Source: Mariaggregatimicrobium sp964498785 (GTDB lineage: Bacteria; Zhuqueibacterota; Zhuqueibacteria; Thermofontimicrobiales; Thiofontviventaceae). From it: DNA of 14,916 nt. Made by a program: the position numbers and the translations under genes. A model generated the notes under the pieces. It worked only from the letters and a program-made list of their open reading frames with translations, was not told the DNA's origin and did not search any database. Below, one piece after another: positions 1 to 8,600 of the stretch; position 1 is the stretch's first letter, and each line of letters begins with the position of its first letter. Location of the stretch: the NCBI GenBank assembly GCA_964498785.1, contig CAZCJL010000152.1, forward strand, positions 1 through 14,916. The letters are read 5' to 3'.

Positions 1-170
1 ACCGTTTTTTACCTGCCTAATTGCGCCTAACTTGCGTGTTGACTGCGGGGTTCGTAATTTTCACCATCAAAATCACGCAAATCAAACTGACGCGGCGGAT
101 CATCTGCCCGGGATATTTGTGGTGAGAATGAAATTACAAAAAGTGCAAAAAAGATGATTATTCTTTTCAT
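1..170 (-). pseudogene. N-terminal fragment of a secreted C1-family (papain-like) cysteine peptidase, apparently frameshifted, cut by window edge
   Basis: The reading frame starts at an ATG at 170, with AAAGGA five bases upstream, and runs to a TAG at 27-29, giving only 47 residues. Residues 1-22 form a clear type I signal peptide (basic MKR, hydrophobic IIIFFALFVISF, cleavage near SRA-DD). After it comes PRQFDLRDFDGENY, the pattern that opens the mature domain of many bacterial C1A peptidases just before the catalytic Gln and Cys. Here the frame breaks after RSQHAS. A neighbouring frame stays open from about position 60 to the window edge and reads KLGAIRQVKNG, which resembles the GAVTPVKNQG stretch preceding the catalytic Cys. 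I therefore read it as a peptidase gene with a frameshift (real or a sequencing error) continuing beyond position 1. The signal peptide and FDLRD motif are seen; family membership is inferred from a very short stretch. It could also be a genuine short secreted peptide. Confidence 0.45.
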
Positions 171-344
171 ATTAATCCTTTCGGGAATGACGTTAAAAGA
201 AATAAATGAGCTATCTTTCTTGAAATGCATTTAACAAGGGAAAAAATCACAATGATCGAATAGATTTCCGTATCCTGTTTTAATATCTGTTCTATTCGCA
301 TTCTATAATTTCCTAAAATCTAAACCAGTTACATGGATTAAAAA

Positions 345-426
345 AATAGAACACCGATTAAACGGATATTAACGGATTTACAGAATCAATCCAAATCCGC
401 TCCATCCGTTCAATCTACGTTCTATA
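345..426. repeat. Imperfect long palindrome downstream of folD
   Basis: Arms at 345-367 and 404-426 pair at about 18 of 23 positions by eye, including ATAGAAC/GTTCTAT and AACGGAT/ATCCGTT. Between them lies a second partial pairing (AACGGATTT at 371-379 with AAATCCG at 394-400). It sits six bases past the folD stop codon, so it could cap or end that transcript, but there is no clean T-run. Its ATCCGTT/AACGGAT wording resembles the palindrome at 14714-14780, so an interspersed intergenic repeat is the better reading. The remaining sequence between 171 and 344 is AT-rich, holds the upstream region of the peptidase fragment, and shows no gene. Confidence 0.45.
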
Positions 427-432
427 TTATTT

Positions 433-1284
433 TCATTCTATCCCCAAACTACTTTCACACGCCTCCACAGTCTGGGAAATAAGCGTGGCGATGGTCATCG
501 GGCCCACGCCGCCGGGGACAGGTGTATACGCCGCACAGCGCGGGATAATCGCGGATAATTCAATATCGCCAACATTCCCGGGATTGTAACCAGCATCGAT
601 CACTACCGCGCCATCCTTGAGCCAGTCGCCTTTGATGAATTCCGGTTTTCCGATCGCGCCCACCACAATATCCGCCTGTTTGATAACTCCCGGTAAATCC
701 TGAGTTCTGGAATGACACACCGTGATCGTGGCATTGGCGTTCATTAGCATAAATGCCATCGGTTTGCCCAGGATCGGGCTTCTGCCAACGATTACCGCTC
801 GTTTACCCTCGATGGGAACTTCATAGCGCGCCAGTAATTTCATAATTCCCGCCGGGGTTGCCGATCCGAAAGCCCTTTCCCCCATGGCCATTCGTCCGAA
901 ACCGTGACTGGTGACGCCATCCACATCTTTTGTAATAGCAATTCTATCAAAACAGACGCGTTCATCGATTTGCGGTGGAACCGGATGTTGTAATAATATG
1001 CCGTGGACATCTGCTTTTTCATTCAGTTCATCGATCTTTTCCAGCAGCTCTTCGGTCGTTGTTTCTGCCGGGAGTAATATTTTTTGTGAACTCATTCCGA
1101 CCCGATTACAGGCATTGCCTTTCATTTTCACATACGTTGCAGACGCCGGATCATCGCCCACAAGAATCGTTGCTAAAATTGGAATTTTGCCATTTGTCAC
1201 TTCTTTGATTTTTTCAATACGAACTTTCAGTTCACTTTCGATCTGTTTTGCCAGTGCTTTACCATCTAATTTAATCGCGTCCAT
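433..1284 (-). CDS. folD: Bifunctional methylenetetrahydrofolate dehydrogenase / methenyltetrahydrofolate cyclohydrolase FolD
   Basis: FolD is a cytosolic enzyme that oxidises 5,10-methylene-THF with NADP+ and hydrolyses the product to 10-formyl-THF for purine and formyl-Met synthesis. The 283 residues match the usual bacterial length. Family signatures are all present: YVKMK (Y51, K55, the catalytic Tyr-xxx-Lys), GILLQHPVP (95-103), DVDGV with D122, the dinucleotide-binding segment VGRSPILGKP (167-175), and the C-terminal TPVPGGVGPMTIATL (254-268). The ATG at 1284 is preferred: AAAGGAG ends about five bases upstream, whereas a GTG two codons earlier overlaps that ribosome binding site. It lies 57 bases after the YedF-like gene on the same strand, so the two are probably co-transcribed. 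It is unrelated to metal efflux and marks the conserved-chromosome end of the window. Confidence 0.97.
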   Translation of the reverse strand: MDAIKLDGKALAKQIESELKVRIEKIKEVTNGKIPILATILVGDDPASATYVKMKGNACNRVGMSSQKILLPAETTTEELLEKIDELNEKADVHGILLQHPVPPQIDERVCFDRIAITKDVDGVTSHGFGRMAMGERAFGSATPAGIMKLLARYEVPIEGKRAVIVGRSPILGKPMAFMLMNANATITVCHSRTQDLPGVIKQADIVVGAIGKPEFIKGDWLKDGAVVIDAGYNPGNVGDIELSAIIPRCAAYTPVPGGVGPMTIATLISQTVEACESSLGIE

Positions 1285-1341
1285 TAACACTCCTTTTGGA
1301 ATAATTTCCTCTGTTGAACAATTTACAAAACATAATGCTAA

Positions 1342-1677
1342 CTAATTAGGTCGTAAAACCTTTGTCGCCTGCGACATGATGACGACAGTATCTTCCATCG
1401 TGCCGATATGTCCGATAAGCAGTTGATCCCGTTTGCCGTGATAATCCAGACACGTGCCACAGGTCGCGATCTTTGCGCCCCGCTTTTCCAGTGTTCGCAG
1501 ACTATCGATAACGTCGCTGCCCTCTGTTGTGAGGTTAATTCCCGAATTCACACAACCAATAACATCGATCACAACTTCGGATCTGGCAAGTTTGCTCAAA
1601 AAAATATTCATTAATTTTTTCCCGAGTTCAGGATTACCCTGGCCCATTTTATCGGAATTAAGATATAAAAATGTCAT
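1342..1677 (-). CDS. DsrE-family protein resembling the C-terminal domain of YedF
   Basis: This is a 111-residue cytosolic protein with no signal peptide. It matches the DsrE/DsrF-like C-terminal domain of YedF, a protein annotated in selenium metabolism and sulfur transfer. The signature is FLYLNSDKMGQG at the N-terminus, a Cys in GCVNSG (C42), then GAKIATCGTCLDYHG (C73 and C76) and a closing ATKVL. Full YedF has an N-terminal TusA/SirA-like domain that is absent here, so this is the stand-alone form. The Cys residues suggest persulfide or selenide chemistry, but the substrate is unknown. The ATG at 1677 has AGGAGAGAG just upstream. folD follows 57 bases later on the same strand, so a two-gene operon is likely. 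The family assignment is fairly secure, the role is not. Confidence 0.8.
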   Translation of the reverse strand: MTFLYLNSDKMGQGNPELGKKLMNIFLSKLARSEVVIDVIGCVNSGINLTTEGSDVIDSLRTLEKRGAKIATCGTCLDYHGKRDQLLIGHIGTMEDTVVIMSQATKVLRPN

Positions 1678-1918
1678 GATTCTCTCTCCTGTATTTTTTT
1701 TGTATCCTTACTGGAAAAATCTTGCAAAGGTTTGATCGCTCTAAATTTCTATATCATCACATAAAATTTTTCTAAGATATCGGTTATTCCTTTTAATAAC
1801 CTTCGCAAGGGTAGATCCTGGTCAACCTGTAAAGTACTATCATGTAGTTTGCTTCATTTTTTTGAAATATAATCAATTGGTTAAGTAGATTCAAGCAAAT
1901 AATCAATTAATTTAGATT
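1678..1918. other. Intergenic leader region with a small hairpin
   Basis: This AT-rich gap lies between the unknown secreted protein and the YedF-like gene, both on the minus strand. A perfect 7-bp stem (GGTTATT at 1782-1788 with AATAACC at 1795-1801, six-base loop) lies about 120 bases past the upstream gene's stop. It is not followed by a T-run on the minus strand, so it is not a convincing terminator and may belong to the leader of the YedF-folD transcript. Two near-copies of AATCAATTRRTTWA occur at about 1871-1885 and 1901-1915. No gene is visible. Confidence 0.3.
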
Positions 1919-2359
1919 TTAATAAGATTTCTTTGATAGCTGCCCAAAATCAGCAAACCATGCTTCAAGACCAGCTCTCTGCGTTGAGTTATCTTTCAGA
2001 TAAATATACCCTGTCAATCTGCCGTAATTATCCAGATCAGAAGATATTAAGAACGTTCCTTCATAATCCTTATTATTTTCATTGAATCGAATTCGAAGGA
2101 CAGGTATCTGATCCGCAGTCACAGAATCGATGGTTGCAGTTGCTTTGACGATCGTGCTGTCAATATTCCGGACGATAATAATTTTGTCCTTATTTAGTTC
2201 AAGGGAGAGAGTGCCGCTGTAGGTTATGTCAGAATCGGGCTTCTGTCCGATAATTGCATAATTGCCAATCAGAAATGACACAATAAAATCATCGGCCAGA
2301 CAATATGAATTAATGAGGCAAATCGCTATTAAGAGCAATGAAACCATTTTGCTTTTCAT
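1919..2359 (-). CDS. Secreted protein of unknown function
   Basis: I do not recognise this 146-residue protein. Residues 1-22 form a signal peptide (MKSK, hydrophobic VSLLLIAICLI, cleavage near CLA-DD). A Cys at 20 is preceded by Tyr, which does not fit a lipobox. The mature part is rich in predicted beta strands with alternating hydrophobic residues. It contains GNYAIIGQKPDSDITYSGTL, a pattern I associate only with uncharacterised exported proteins, and ends with AWFADFGQLSKK. The ATG at 2359 is chosen because AGGA lies six bases upstream; an in-frame ATG at 2392 has no ribosome binding site. It is a single gene divergent from the Ca2+-type ATPase, sharing a 184-base upstream region with it. 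No functional link can be shown. Confidence 0.75.
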   Translation of the reverse strand: MKSKMVSLLLIAICLINSYCLADDFIVSFLIGNYAIIGQKPDSDITYSGTLSLELNKDKIIIVRNIDSTIVKATATIDSVTADQIPVLRIRFNENNKDYEGTFLISSDLDNYGRLTGYIYLKDNSTQRAGLEAWFADFGQLSKKSY

Positions 2360-2466
2360 AAGAAGTCCTGTTTTTATTAACCATGTTTTCAATATAATAA
2401 AAATTATAATTCTCTGCCACTCATTTTGTATTTAAATGATGAGTTATGTACAATTTTAACTTGCAA

Positions 2467-2494
2467 TTGAAGACAATATTTTTTATCTTATAGG
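2467..2494 (+). promoter_or_regulatory. Possible sigma70-like promoter for the P-type ATPase gene
   Basis: TTGAAG at 2467-2472 and TATAGG at 2489-2494 are separated by 16 bases, upstream of the ATPase start at 2544 in an AT-rich divergent gap. The match is only moderate and AT-rich DNA gives many such matches. No operator-like palindrome is obvious here. Confidence 0.22.
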
Positions 2495-2543
2495 TTATAT
2501 TTTTTTTGCAAACAAAAACAGTAAATGTGACAGGATATATTTA

Positions 2544-5255
2544 ATGACAAATCCTCATCTGCTTAATAAAGAACTGGTTTTATCGAAACTACAATCAAAT
2601 GCGGAAAGCGGTCTCTCCAGTTTGGAGGCCAAATTAAGATTGGGCCATTACGGCCTGAATGAAATCATTGAAAAGGGTAAGCGTAGTGCGTTATCCATTC
2701 TGATCGCCCAATTAAGTGAGATGATGATGTTAATTCTGTTAGCTGCGGCGGTTATTTCCGTTATTCTCCACGAATACATAGATGCTGCCGTTATCCTCGT
2801 TATAGTATTGCTGAATGCGATTATCGGATTTTGGCAGGAGTATAAAGCGGAAAACGCAATATCTGCGCTAAAAAAACTGGCGGTTCCAAATGTTCGGGTT
2901 CGCCGGGATGGGAAGGTGCAGGAAATCTTTGCCAAAGAGTTAGTTCCTGGTGATATTATTCTCATCGAAGCAGGAAATTTTGTGCCGGCAGACGCCCGTT
3001 TGCTCGAACCAGTTAATTTAAAAGTGCAGGAATCTTCGTTAACCGGCGAGTCGGAACCGGTATTGAAAAGTAGTGCGGCGCTCTCCGGCGATAATATCTC
3101 TTTAGGTGATCATAAAAATATGGTTTTTATGGGTACGGTGGTCACTTATGGGCGTGCGAAGGCAGTGGTCAGCGCGACCGGAATGGATACCGAATTGGGT
3201 AATATCGCGTCGATGATGCAAGAAATGGAAGAGGAAAAAACACCGCTGCAAGTGAGATTGGCAAATTTAGGAACGACGCTGGCAAGCCTGGCGCTGGTTT
3301 TGATTGTGATTGTGGCAGGTCTTACTTATTTGCGCGGAATCGGATTAAAAGAAACCTTTATGACTGCCATCAGCATGGCTGTGGCCGCGATTCCGGAGGG
3401 GCTTCCGGCGGTGGTGACGATTGCGCTTGCTTTAGGTGCGCAGCGGATGTTAGGAAAAAAATCACTCATTCGTCATTTGCCGGCAGTGGAAACACTTGGG
3501 AGCGTCACTGTTATTTGCTCGGATAAAACTGGCACACTCACACAAAACAAAATGACGGTTACAGAAATCGCGCTTCCCGATGTCCGCTATAAAATGGATG
3601 CGGTCATTTCGAATCATAAAAATAATAGCGCCGTCGGATTCCTGCTGTTAGCCGGCACTCTATGCAATGATGCACAACTAACCGAGGATAGCAAGAACGG
3701 TGGATTGAAGGCCGTTGGTGATCCCACCGAAGGCGCACTTGTTCTTGCTGCACATAATGCTGACCTTTCAAAAGAGAAAATAGAAACAATACTCCACCGA
3801 AAGGCTGAGCTTCCTTTTGATTCCGAAAGAAAGCGAATGACAACTGTTCATGAAATCAGTAACATTTCTGACCAGAGAATAATAGAAATTTTAGAGCCGG
3901 TTTTAGAAGATGATCATCAACAATACATTTCATTCACAAAAGGTTCTGTTGATGGATTATTGGATGTATGTACCCATGTTTTGATTAATGGTAATGTAAA
4001 AATATTTACAGAAAAATTGCGGGAACGTATACTTGATGAAAACAGGAGAATGGCAGACAATGGAATCCGCGTACTTGGAGCTGCATTTCGATTTATGGAC
4101 CCGGATGCGATTACCGATCCGGGTCATTTTGAGAAACAGCTCACTTATATCGGCATGACCGGCATGATCGATCCGGTGCGCCCGGAAGCTATCGAAGCTG
4201 TCCGGCAATGTCAGCAGGCCGGTATTCGGGTCGTCATGATTACCGGTGATCATCCCCTGACTGCTTGTGCAATCGCCCGTGAACTAGGAATTCTGGACAA
4301 CGGTCGCTATCTTACGGGCAGAGATTTGTCTGCAATGACTATAACAGGTTTAAAAGATATCATTAATGAAGTGCGGGTATTCGCCAGAGTTTCACCAGAG
4401 CATAAAATGGTCATTATCGATGCATTGCAGGAAAAAAACCAGATTGTGTCGATGACTGGCGATGGCGTCAATGACGCCCCGGCCCTGAAGTCTGCTGATA
4501 TTGGTGTGGCAATGGGAATCACAGGTACCGATGTTGCCCGCGAATCGTCTGATATGGTTTTACTGGACGATAATTTTGCCACGATTGTTACAGCAGTCAA
4601 AGAAGGACGCACTATTTTTGACAATATTCGAAAATTTGCCAAATACATACTTACAGGGAATGCCGGTGAAATCCTGGTCATGATGATTGCGCCCTTTCTT
4701 GGTATGCCTTTACCCCTGTTGCCGATTCAAATTTTATGGATAAATCTGGTAACCGATGGTTTGCCGGCAATTGCTCTGGGTTATGAGGAATCCGAGCCCA
4801 ATGTCATGAACCGCCCCCCTTATGAGCCACAGGAAGGCATCTTTTCCCGTGGCATTGGCAGACAAATCGTGATGATGGGATTCATTGTGGGATTAGTATC
4901 TGTAACTATCGGCTTCTGGTTCTGGGAAATGGACCGGTCAAATCCTGCCTGGCAGACAATGATCTTTTCCTCACTCACATTCAGTCAGATTGTTTATGCA
5001 TTGACAGTTCGCAAAACAAAACTATCATTTTTCAGCACATCACTGTTCAGTAACCATCTGATGATCGCTGCTGTTGTGATTACATTCGGATTGCAACTCA
5101 TGCTTATTTATGTCCCGTTTTTTAATATAGTTTTCCGAACCGTTCCGCTAACTGGACTACAGTTGTCTGTGTGCCTGGCGGGCGCATTACTGGTCGTCCT
5201 GTTCACAGAAATCGAAAAATTTATCCTTCGTCAGCGCGATATGCTTCGGTTTTAA
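2544..5255 (+). CDS. P2-type Ca2+-transporting ATPase
   Basis: This is a complete 903-residue P-type ATPase of the inner membrane that exports Ca2+ (possibly Mn2+) using ATP. Order: cation-ATPase N-terminal domain (about 1-55), M1-M2, actuator domain with TGES at 167-170, M3-M4 with PEGLPA (E285), phosphorylation site DKTGTLT (D327), nucleotide domain, hinge TGDGVNDAP (D640), then six C-terminal helices. Ion-site residues match the Ca2+ pumps: E285 in M4, N706 and E709 in M5 (GNAGE), N734, T737 and D738 in M6 (NLVTDGLPA). The position I align with SERCA E908 in M8 is Gln (Q815), as in PMCA-type pumps. It is not a copper P1B ATPase: there is no CPC motif in M4 and no N-terminal HMA domain. The ATG has AGGA eight bases upstream. 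It converges on the efflux operon and is a separate transcription unit. Confidence 0.95.
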   Translation: MTNPHLLNKELVLSKLQSNAESGLSSLEAKLRLGHYGLNEIIEKGKRSALSILIAQLSEMMMLILLAAAVISVILHEYIDAAVILVIVLLNAIIGFWQEYKAENAISALKKLAVPNVRVRRDGKVQEIFAKELVPGDIILIEAGNFVPADARLLEPVNLKVQESSLTGESEPVLKSSAALSGDNISLGDHKNMVFMGTVVTYGRAKAVVSATGMDTELGNIASMMQEMEEEKTPLQVRLANLGTTLASLALVLIVIVAGLTYLRGIGLKETFMTAISMAVAAIPEGLPAVVTIALALGAQRMLGKKSLIRHLPAVETLGSVTVICSDKTGTLTQNKMTVTEIALPDVRYKMDAVISNHKNNSAVGFLLLAGTLCNDAQLTEDSKNGGLKAVGDPTEGALVLAAHNADLSKEKIETILHRKAELPFDSERKRMTTVHEISNISDQRIIEILEPVLEDDHQQYISFTKGSVDGLLDVCTHVLINGNVKIFTEKLRERILDENRRMADNGIRVLGAAFRFMDPDAITDPGHFEKQLTYIGMTGMIDPVRPEAIEAVRQCQQAGIRVVMITGDHPLTACAIARELGILDNGRYLTGRDLSAMTITGLKDIINEVRVFARVSPEHKMVIIDALQEKNQIVSMTGDGVNDAPALKSADIGVAMGITGTDVARESSDMVLLDDNFATIVTAVKEGRTIFDNIRKFAKYILTGNAGEILVMMIAPFLGMPLPLLPIQILWINLVTDGLPAIALGYEESEPNVMNRPPYEPQEGIFSRGIGRQIVMMGFIVGLVSVTIGFWFWEMDRSNPAWQTMIFSSLTFSQIVYALTVRKTKLSFFSTSLFSNHLMIAAVVITFGLQLMLIYVPFFNIVFRTVPLTGLQLSVCLAGALLVVLFTEIEKFILRQRDMLRF

Positions 5256-5451
5256 AATGTCATTCATAATATGTGATTCGGGATTCGTAATTTCGGAAAT
5301 CCGGGATGGCGTAGATGTAAGACACACCGTTGTGCTGCGTCGCTCATTGCTGGCTGTGCGGGGTATGAATTATTAAGGCAATAGAATTTTTGATTTATCC
5401 TCAATTATTTATACACCGCAAAGCCTTCGATATGAAGATAATCAGGATTCG

Positions 5452-5499
5452 TGTGGATAAACGAAAAGATATTCACACCGAATCCACAGGTTATCCACA
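5452..5499. promoter_or_regulatory. Pair of inverted DnaA-box-like 9-mers
   Basis: TGTGGATAA at 5452-5460 is the exact reverse complement of the DnaA consensus TTATCCACA, which occurs on the plus strand at 5491-5499. A weaker related 9-mer (GAATCCACA) ends five bases before the second. The first box overlaps the left arm of an inverted repeat (GGATTCGTGTGGATA at 5445-5459, paired with 5470-5485). There is no dnaA gene, AT-rich unwinding element or larger cluster of boxes, so this is not called an origin. It may be a DnaA-binding or titration site, or a by-product of an interspersed ATCCGTG-type repeat. Confidence 0.3.
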
Positions 5500-5548
5500 T
5501 AGTCTTATCGTATCCGCTCAATATTTTATGGTAATGAGAATTACATGC

Positions 5549-5578
5549 AAAAAATGTCATTCCTGCGAATGCAGGAAT
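5549..5578 (-). terminator. Probable intrinsic terminator of the efflux operon
   Basis: Read on the minus strand, ATTCCTGC, loop ATTC, GCAGGAAT (5578-5559) forms a perfect 8-bp hairpin. It is followed after four bases by a run of six T (5554-5549). It lies about 95 bases beyond the cusA stop codon. It is also part of a larger nested palindrome, so a repeat element may be doing the terminating. Confidence 0.42.
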
Positions 5579-5632
5579 CTCCTGCGTACATGGGAGATTC
5601 CTGAACTTCGCTTCGCTCCGTCAGGAATGACA
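5555..5632. repeat. Nested palindromic (REP-like) element
   Basis: Several mutually exclusive pairings fit in 78 bases. The outer arms TGTCATTCCTG (5555-5565) and CAGGAATGACA (5622-5632) are perfect. ATTCCTGC/GCAGGAAT pairs at 5559-5566/5571-5578. CAGGAATCTCC/GGAGATTCCTG pairs at 5572-5582/5593-5603. ATTCCTGA/TCAGGAAT pairs at 5597-5604/5621-5628. The ATTCCTG core therefore occurs four times in alternating orientation. It sits between converging genes, a typical place for REP-type repeats. No transposase is present in the window. Confidence 0.6.
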
Positions 5633-5671
5633 GCGCTTTATTACCCCAATTTATTGAATGGATACAATATA

Positions 5672-8600
5672 TTATCTCGTTGTTTTCATCTGTATTTCCC
5701 GAATCCACGCATAAAGAACCGGCACAATGAACATGGTAATCATGGCGAACACCATGCCGCCGAAGGAGGGGATTGCCATGGGCACCATAATGTCCGCACC
5801 TCGGCCGGTAGCGGTCAAAATCGGAAGGAGGGCGAGAATGGTTGTTGCCGTGGTCATCACAGCCGGCCGGACCCGTCGTTTGCCGGCTTCAAGAGTTGCG
5901 TCCCGGATTTCGCGAACAGTTGTGGGTTGATTCCGGCTAAAGCTCTGGTTCAGATACGTGGCAATGACCACGCCATCATCTGTGGCAATGCCGAACAGCG
6001 CGATAAATCCCACCCAGACCGCGACACTCAGATTCACGGGGTGGATTTGAAAGAGCGCCCGTATATCGATGCCAAACAGTGAGAAATTCAGAAACCACGG
6101 TTGGCTGTACAGCCAGATCATCACAAATCCGCCGGCCCAGGCGACGGCAATGCCAGAAAATACCAGCGCAGTTGTGGAGACGGATCGAAACTGAAAATAG
6201 AGCAGCATGAAGATAATGAACAACGCCAGCGGCAAAATAATGGTCAACCGTTTTTGCGCACGCACCTGATTTTCATAGCTGCCGGCAAAGGAATAACTGA
6301 CGCCGGCCGGGAGTTCGAATTCGTTTTCCGCCATCTTTTTGTTCAGAAAGTCCCGGGCTTGTTCCACCACATCCACTTCCGCGTAACCAGATTTTTTATC
6401 GAAAATGACATAGCCGACCAGAAATGTATCCTCGCTTTTGATCATTTGCGGACCGGGTACATATTTTATTTCAGACAATTGTACAAGCGGAATTTGTTCA
6501 CCGCCCGGCGCCGGGACGAGAATACGGTCCAGTGATTCGATGTTATCCCGCAATTCCCGCAGGTAGCGAATGCGCACCGGGTAGCGCTCCCGGCCTTCGA
6601 CAGTTGTTGTAATTTGCGTGCCGCCAATTGCCACTTCAATCACTTCCTGCACCTGATTCAATTGAATGCCGTAGCGGGCAATCGCCTTGCGATCAATGTG
6701 AATTTCCAGATACGGTTTGCCCACTACACGATCCGCGATCACTGTCGACGGCTCGATGGATGGCGCCTGTTTTAACAACTGCTCCAGTTCAAGCCCCACT
6801 TTTTCAATGGATTGTAAATCTGGTCCTTTAACTTTAATTCCCATTGGCGCCCGCATTCCGCTTTGCAGCATCACAATGCGGGCAGAAATTGGCTGTAACA
6901 CCGGCGCAGAAGTAGTCCCCGGAATATCCGCAGCGTTGATTATTTCATCCCAAATATCCTGCGGACTATTAATGCCAGCCCATGGTTTCCTGGTTTTATT
7001 CAGTTTCGAATCCAGCGCCGGACGCCACTGCCGGAAGACCTGCCCTCCGTTTTCAGGAATCAACTGATTATGTTCATCCCGGATAAATGCCCCGCGAACG
7101 AGATATGGTTCGCCATCAGTCACAGCGACAGGTGTGCCTTCAACATTGCGAAAAAAATCAATGCTATCAGCATCAAATTTGAACGTAAGTCGGCGGCCGC
7201 TTTCGTCTGTGATGTATTCGGATTTATAATTTATCACAGTTTCAATCATCGAAATGGGAGCGGGATCGAGCGGAGATTCGGCGCGTCCCAGTTTGCCCAC
7301 AGCCAACGAAACTTCGGGAATGGCATTGATTGCCATGTCCTGTTTTTGAAGTACGTCCAACACTTCGCCAATCGAGGCATGGGGCATGGTTGTTGGCATG
7401 TAAAGAAAAGATCCCTCATCCAGCGGCGGCATAAATTCTTTTCCCAGTCCGGGAAACGTATGCGCGATATAAGAGACTGGTTTCCATGTTTTAACGCTGG
7501 CAGGTAACCAGCCGAAAAACGTATTAAAACCGAGCCAGACAAACAATCCCATCATTAATATTGAAACGGGCAGTGTTATGAATGCTGCTTTATGATCCAG
7601 AGCCCATTTTAAAATTCGGGAATAATTTTTCAGGAACAGGTAAAACAATAACAAGATACTACCGATCATCGCGGCAACAAAAAGCATGTTCAATAGAATC
7701 CCTTTTTCCGGCCCGATGGGCAGCCAGTTGCCGGACAGGAGGGTAATGACTACCAAAATAGCCAGGCCATTGGTCACATAAGGCAGATACCGCTGCCGTG
7801 TTTTCGGAATAAACCGCTGCGTTAAATGGAATACACCGGTGAAAATCAACAACAATCCGACCCACCAGGCAATGACAAACATGCTGATGAACCCCAGTAC
7901 AATCAGGGCGATGTGAATAATTTTGCGGAGATAGCGCCCCGTTATCTTCCCGGTAAACAAAATCTGGGCAAATGGCGGAATGATCGTCAGCGCGACAATT
8001 GCCGCGGCGATCAGGGCAAATGTTTTTGTAAACGCCAGCGGTTTGAACAATTTGCCCTCTGCCGCCTGCATCGTAAACACAGGCAAAAAACTGACGACAG
8101 TCGTGGATACAGCCGTCAGCACCGCGCCACTGACTTCGCTGGTAGCCCTGAAAATAATATTTAACGGTTTCTCTTCAGGCTGTGCCTCGTCCAGATGGCG
8201 GATGATATTTTCGCTGATAATAATCCCCAGATCGACCATGGTTCCGATTGCGATGGCGATGCCGGTCAACGCAACGATATTCGCATCCACGCTGAATAAT
8301 TTCATCGCGATGAAAACCATCAGCACGGCAACCGGAAGCAAGCCTGAAATCAACATTGAGCTGCGGAAATGCATGATCAGGATTAAGATGACGATAATGG
8401 TCACCAGAATTTGCTGAAACAGAGCTGTGTTTAGCGTGCCCAGTGTTTCGTAAATCAGATCGGTGCGATCATAGAACGGCACAATTTTAACCTGACTGAC
8501 AATACCGTCGGCGAGTTCTTTTTTCGGAAGCCCGGCAGAGATTTCGTTGATTTTTTGTTTCACATTGTGAATGACTTGCAATGGATTTTCACCGTAACGA

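Larger units (their letters stand above)
5256..5671. other. Convergent intergenic region with palindromes and DnaA-box-like sites
   Basis: This 416-base gap separates the 3' ends of the ATPase gene and cusA. It contains no supported gene. It holds an imperfect repeat around 5277-5310 (GATTCGGGATTCGTAATTTC, then AAATCCGGGAT), an inverted repeat of about 15 bp (5445-5459 with 5470-5485), two DnaA-box-like 9-mers, and a nested palindrome at 5555-5632. The inverted repeats are listed separately. A plus-strand open frame that enters from here into cusA is an antisense shadow. Confidence 0.6.

Noticed and set aside
25..31. GCCTAAC, resembling an integron attC core site (RYYYAAC / GTTRRRY)
   Set aside because: No complementary partner at suitable spacing and no integrase are present in the window, and the sequence is explained by the peptidase fragment.
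911..1345. 144-residue plus-strand open frame over folD
   Set aside because: It is antisense to conserved FolD motifs and Ser/Phe-rich in the manner of a shadow frame.
5390..6082. 230-residue plus-strand open frame overlapping the cusA 3' end
   Set aside because: It is antisense to the conserved C-terminus of CusA, has no ribosome binding site or recognisable domain, and its unusual His-rich composition mirrors the cusA codons.
7826..8417. Overlapping plus-strand frames within cusA
   Set aside because: They lie opposite the CusA TM region including the conserved D439, with no independent evidence of coding.
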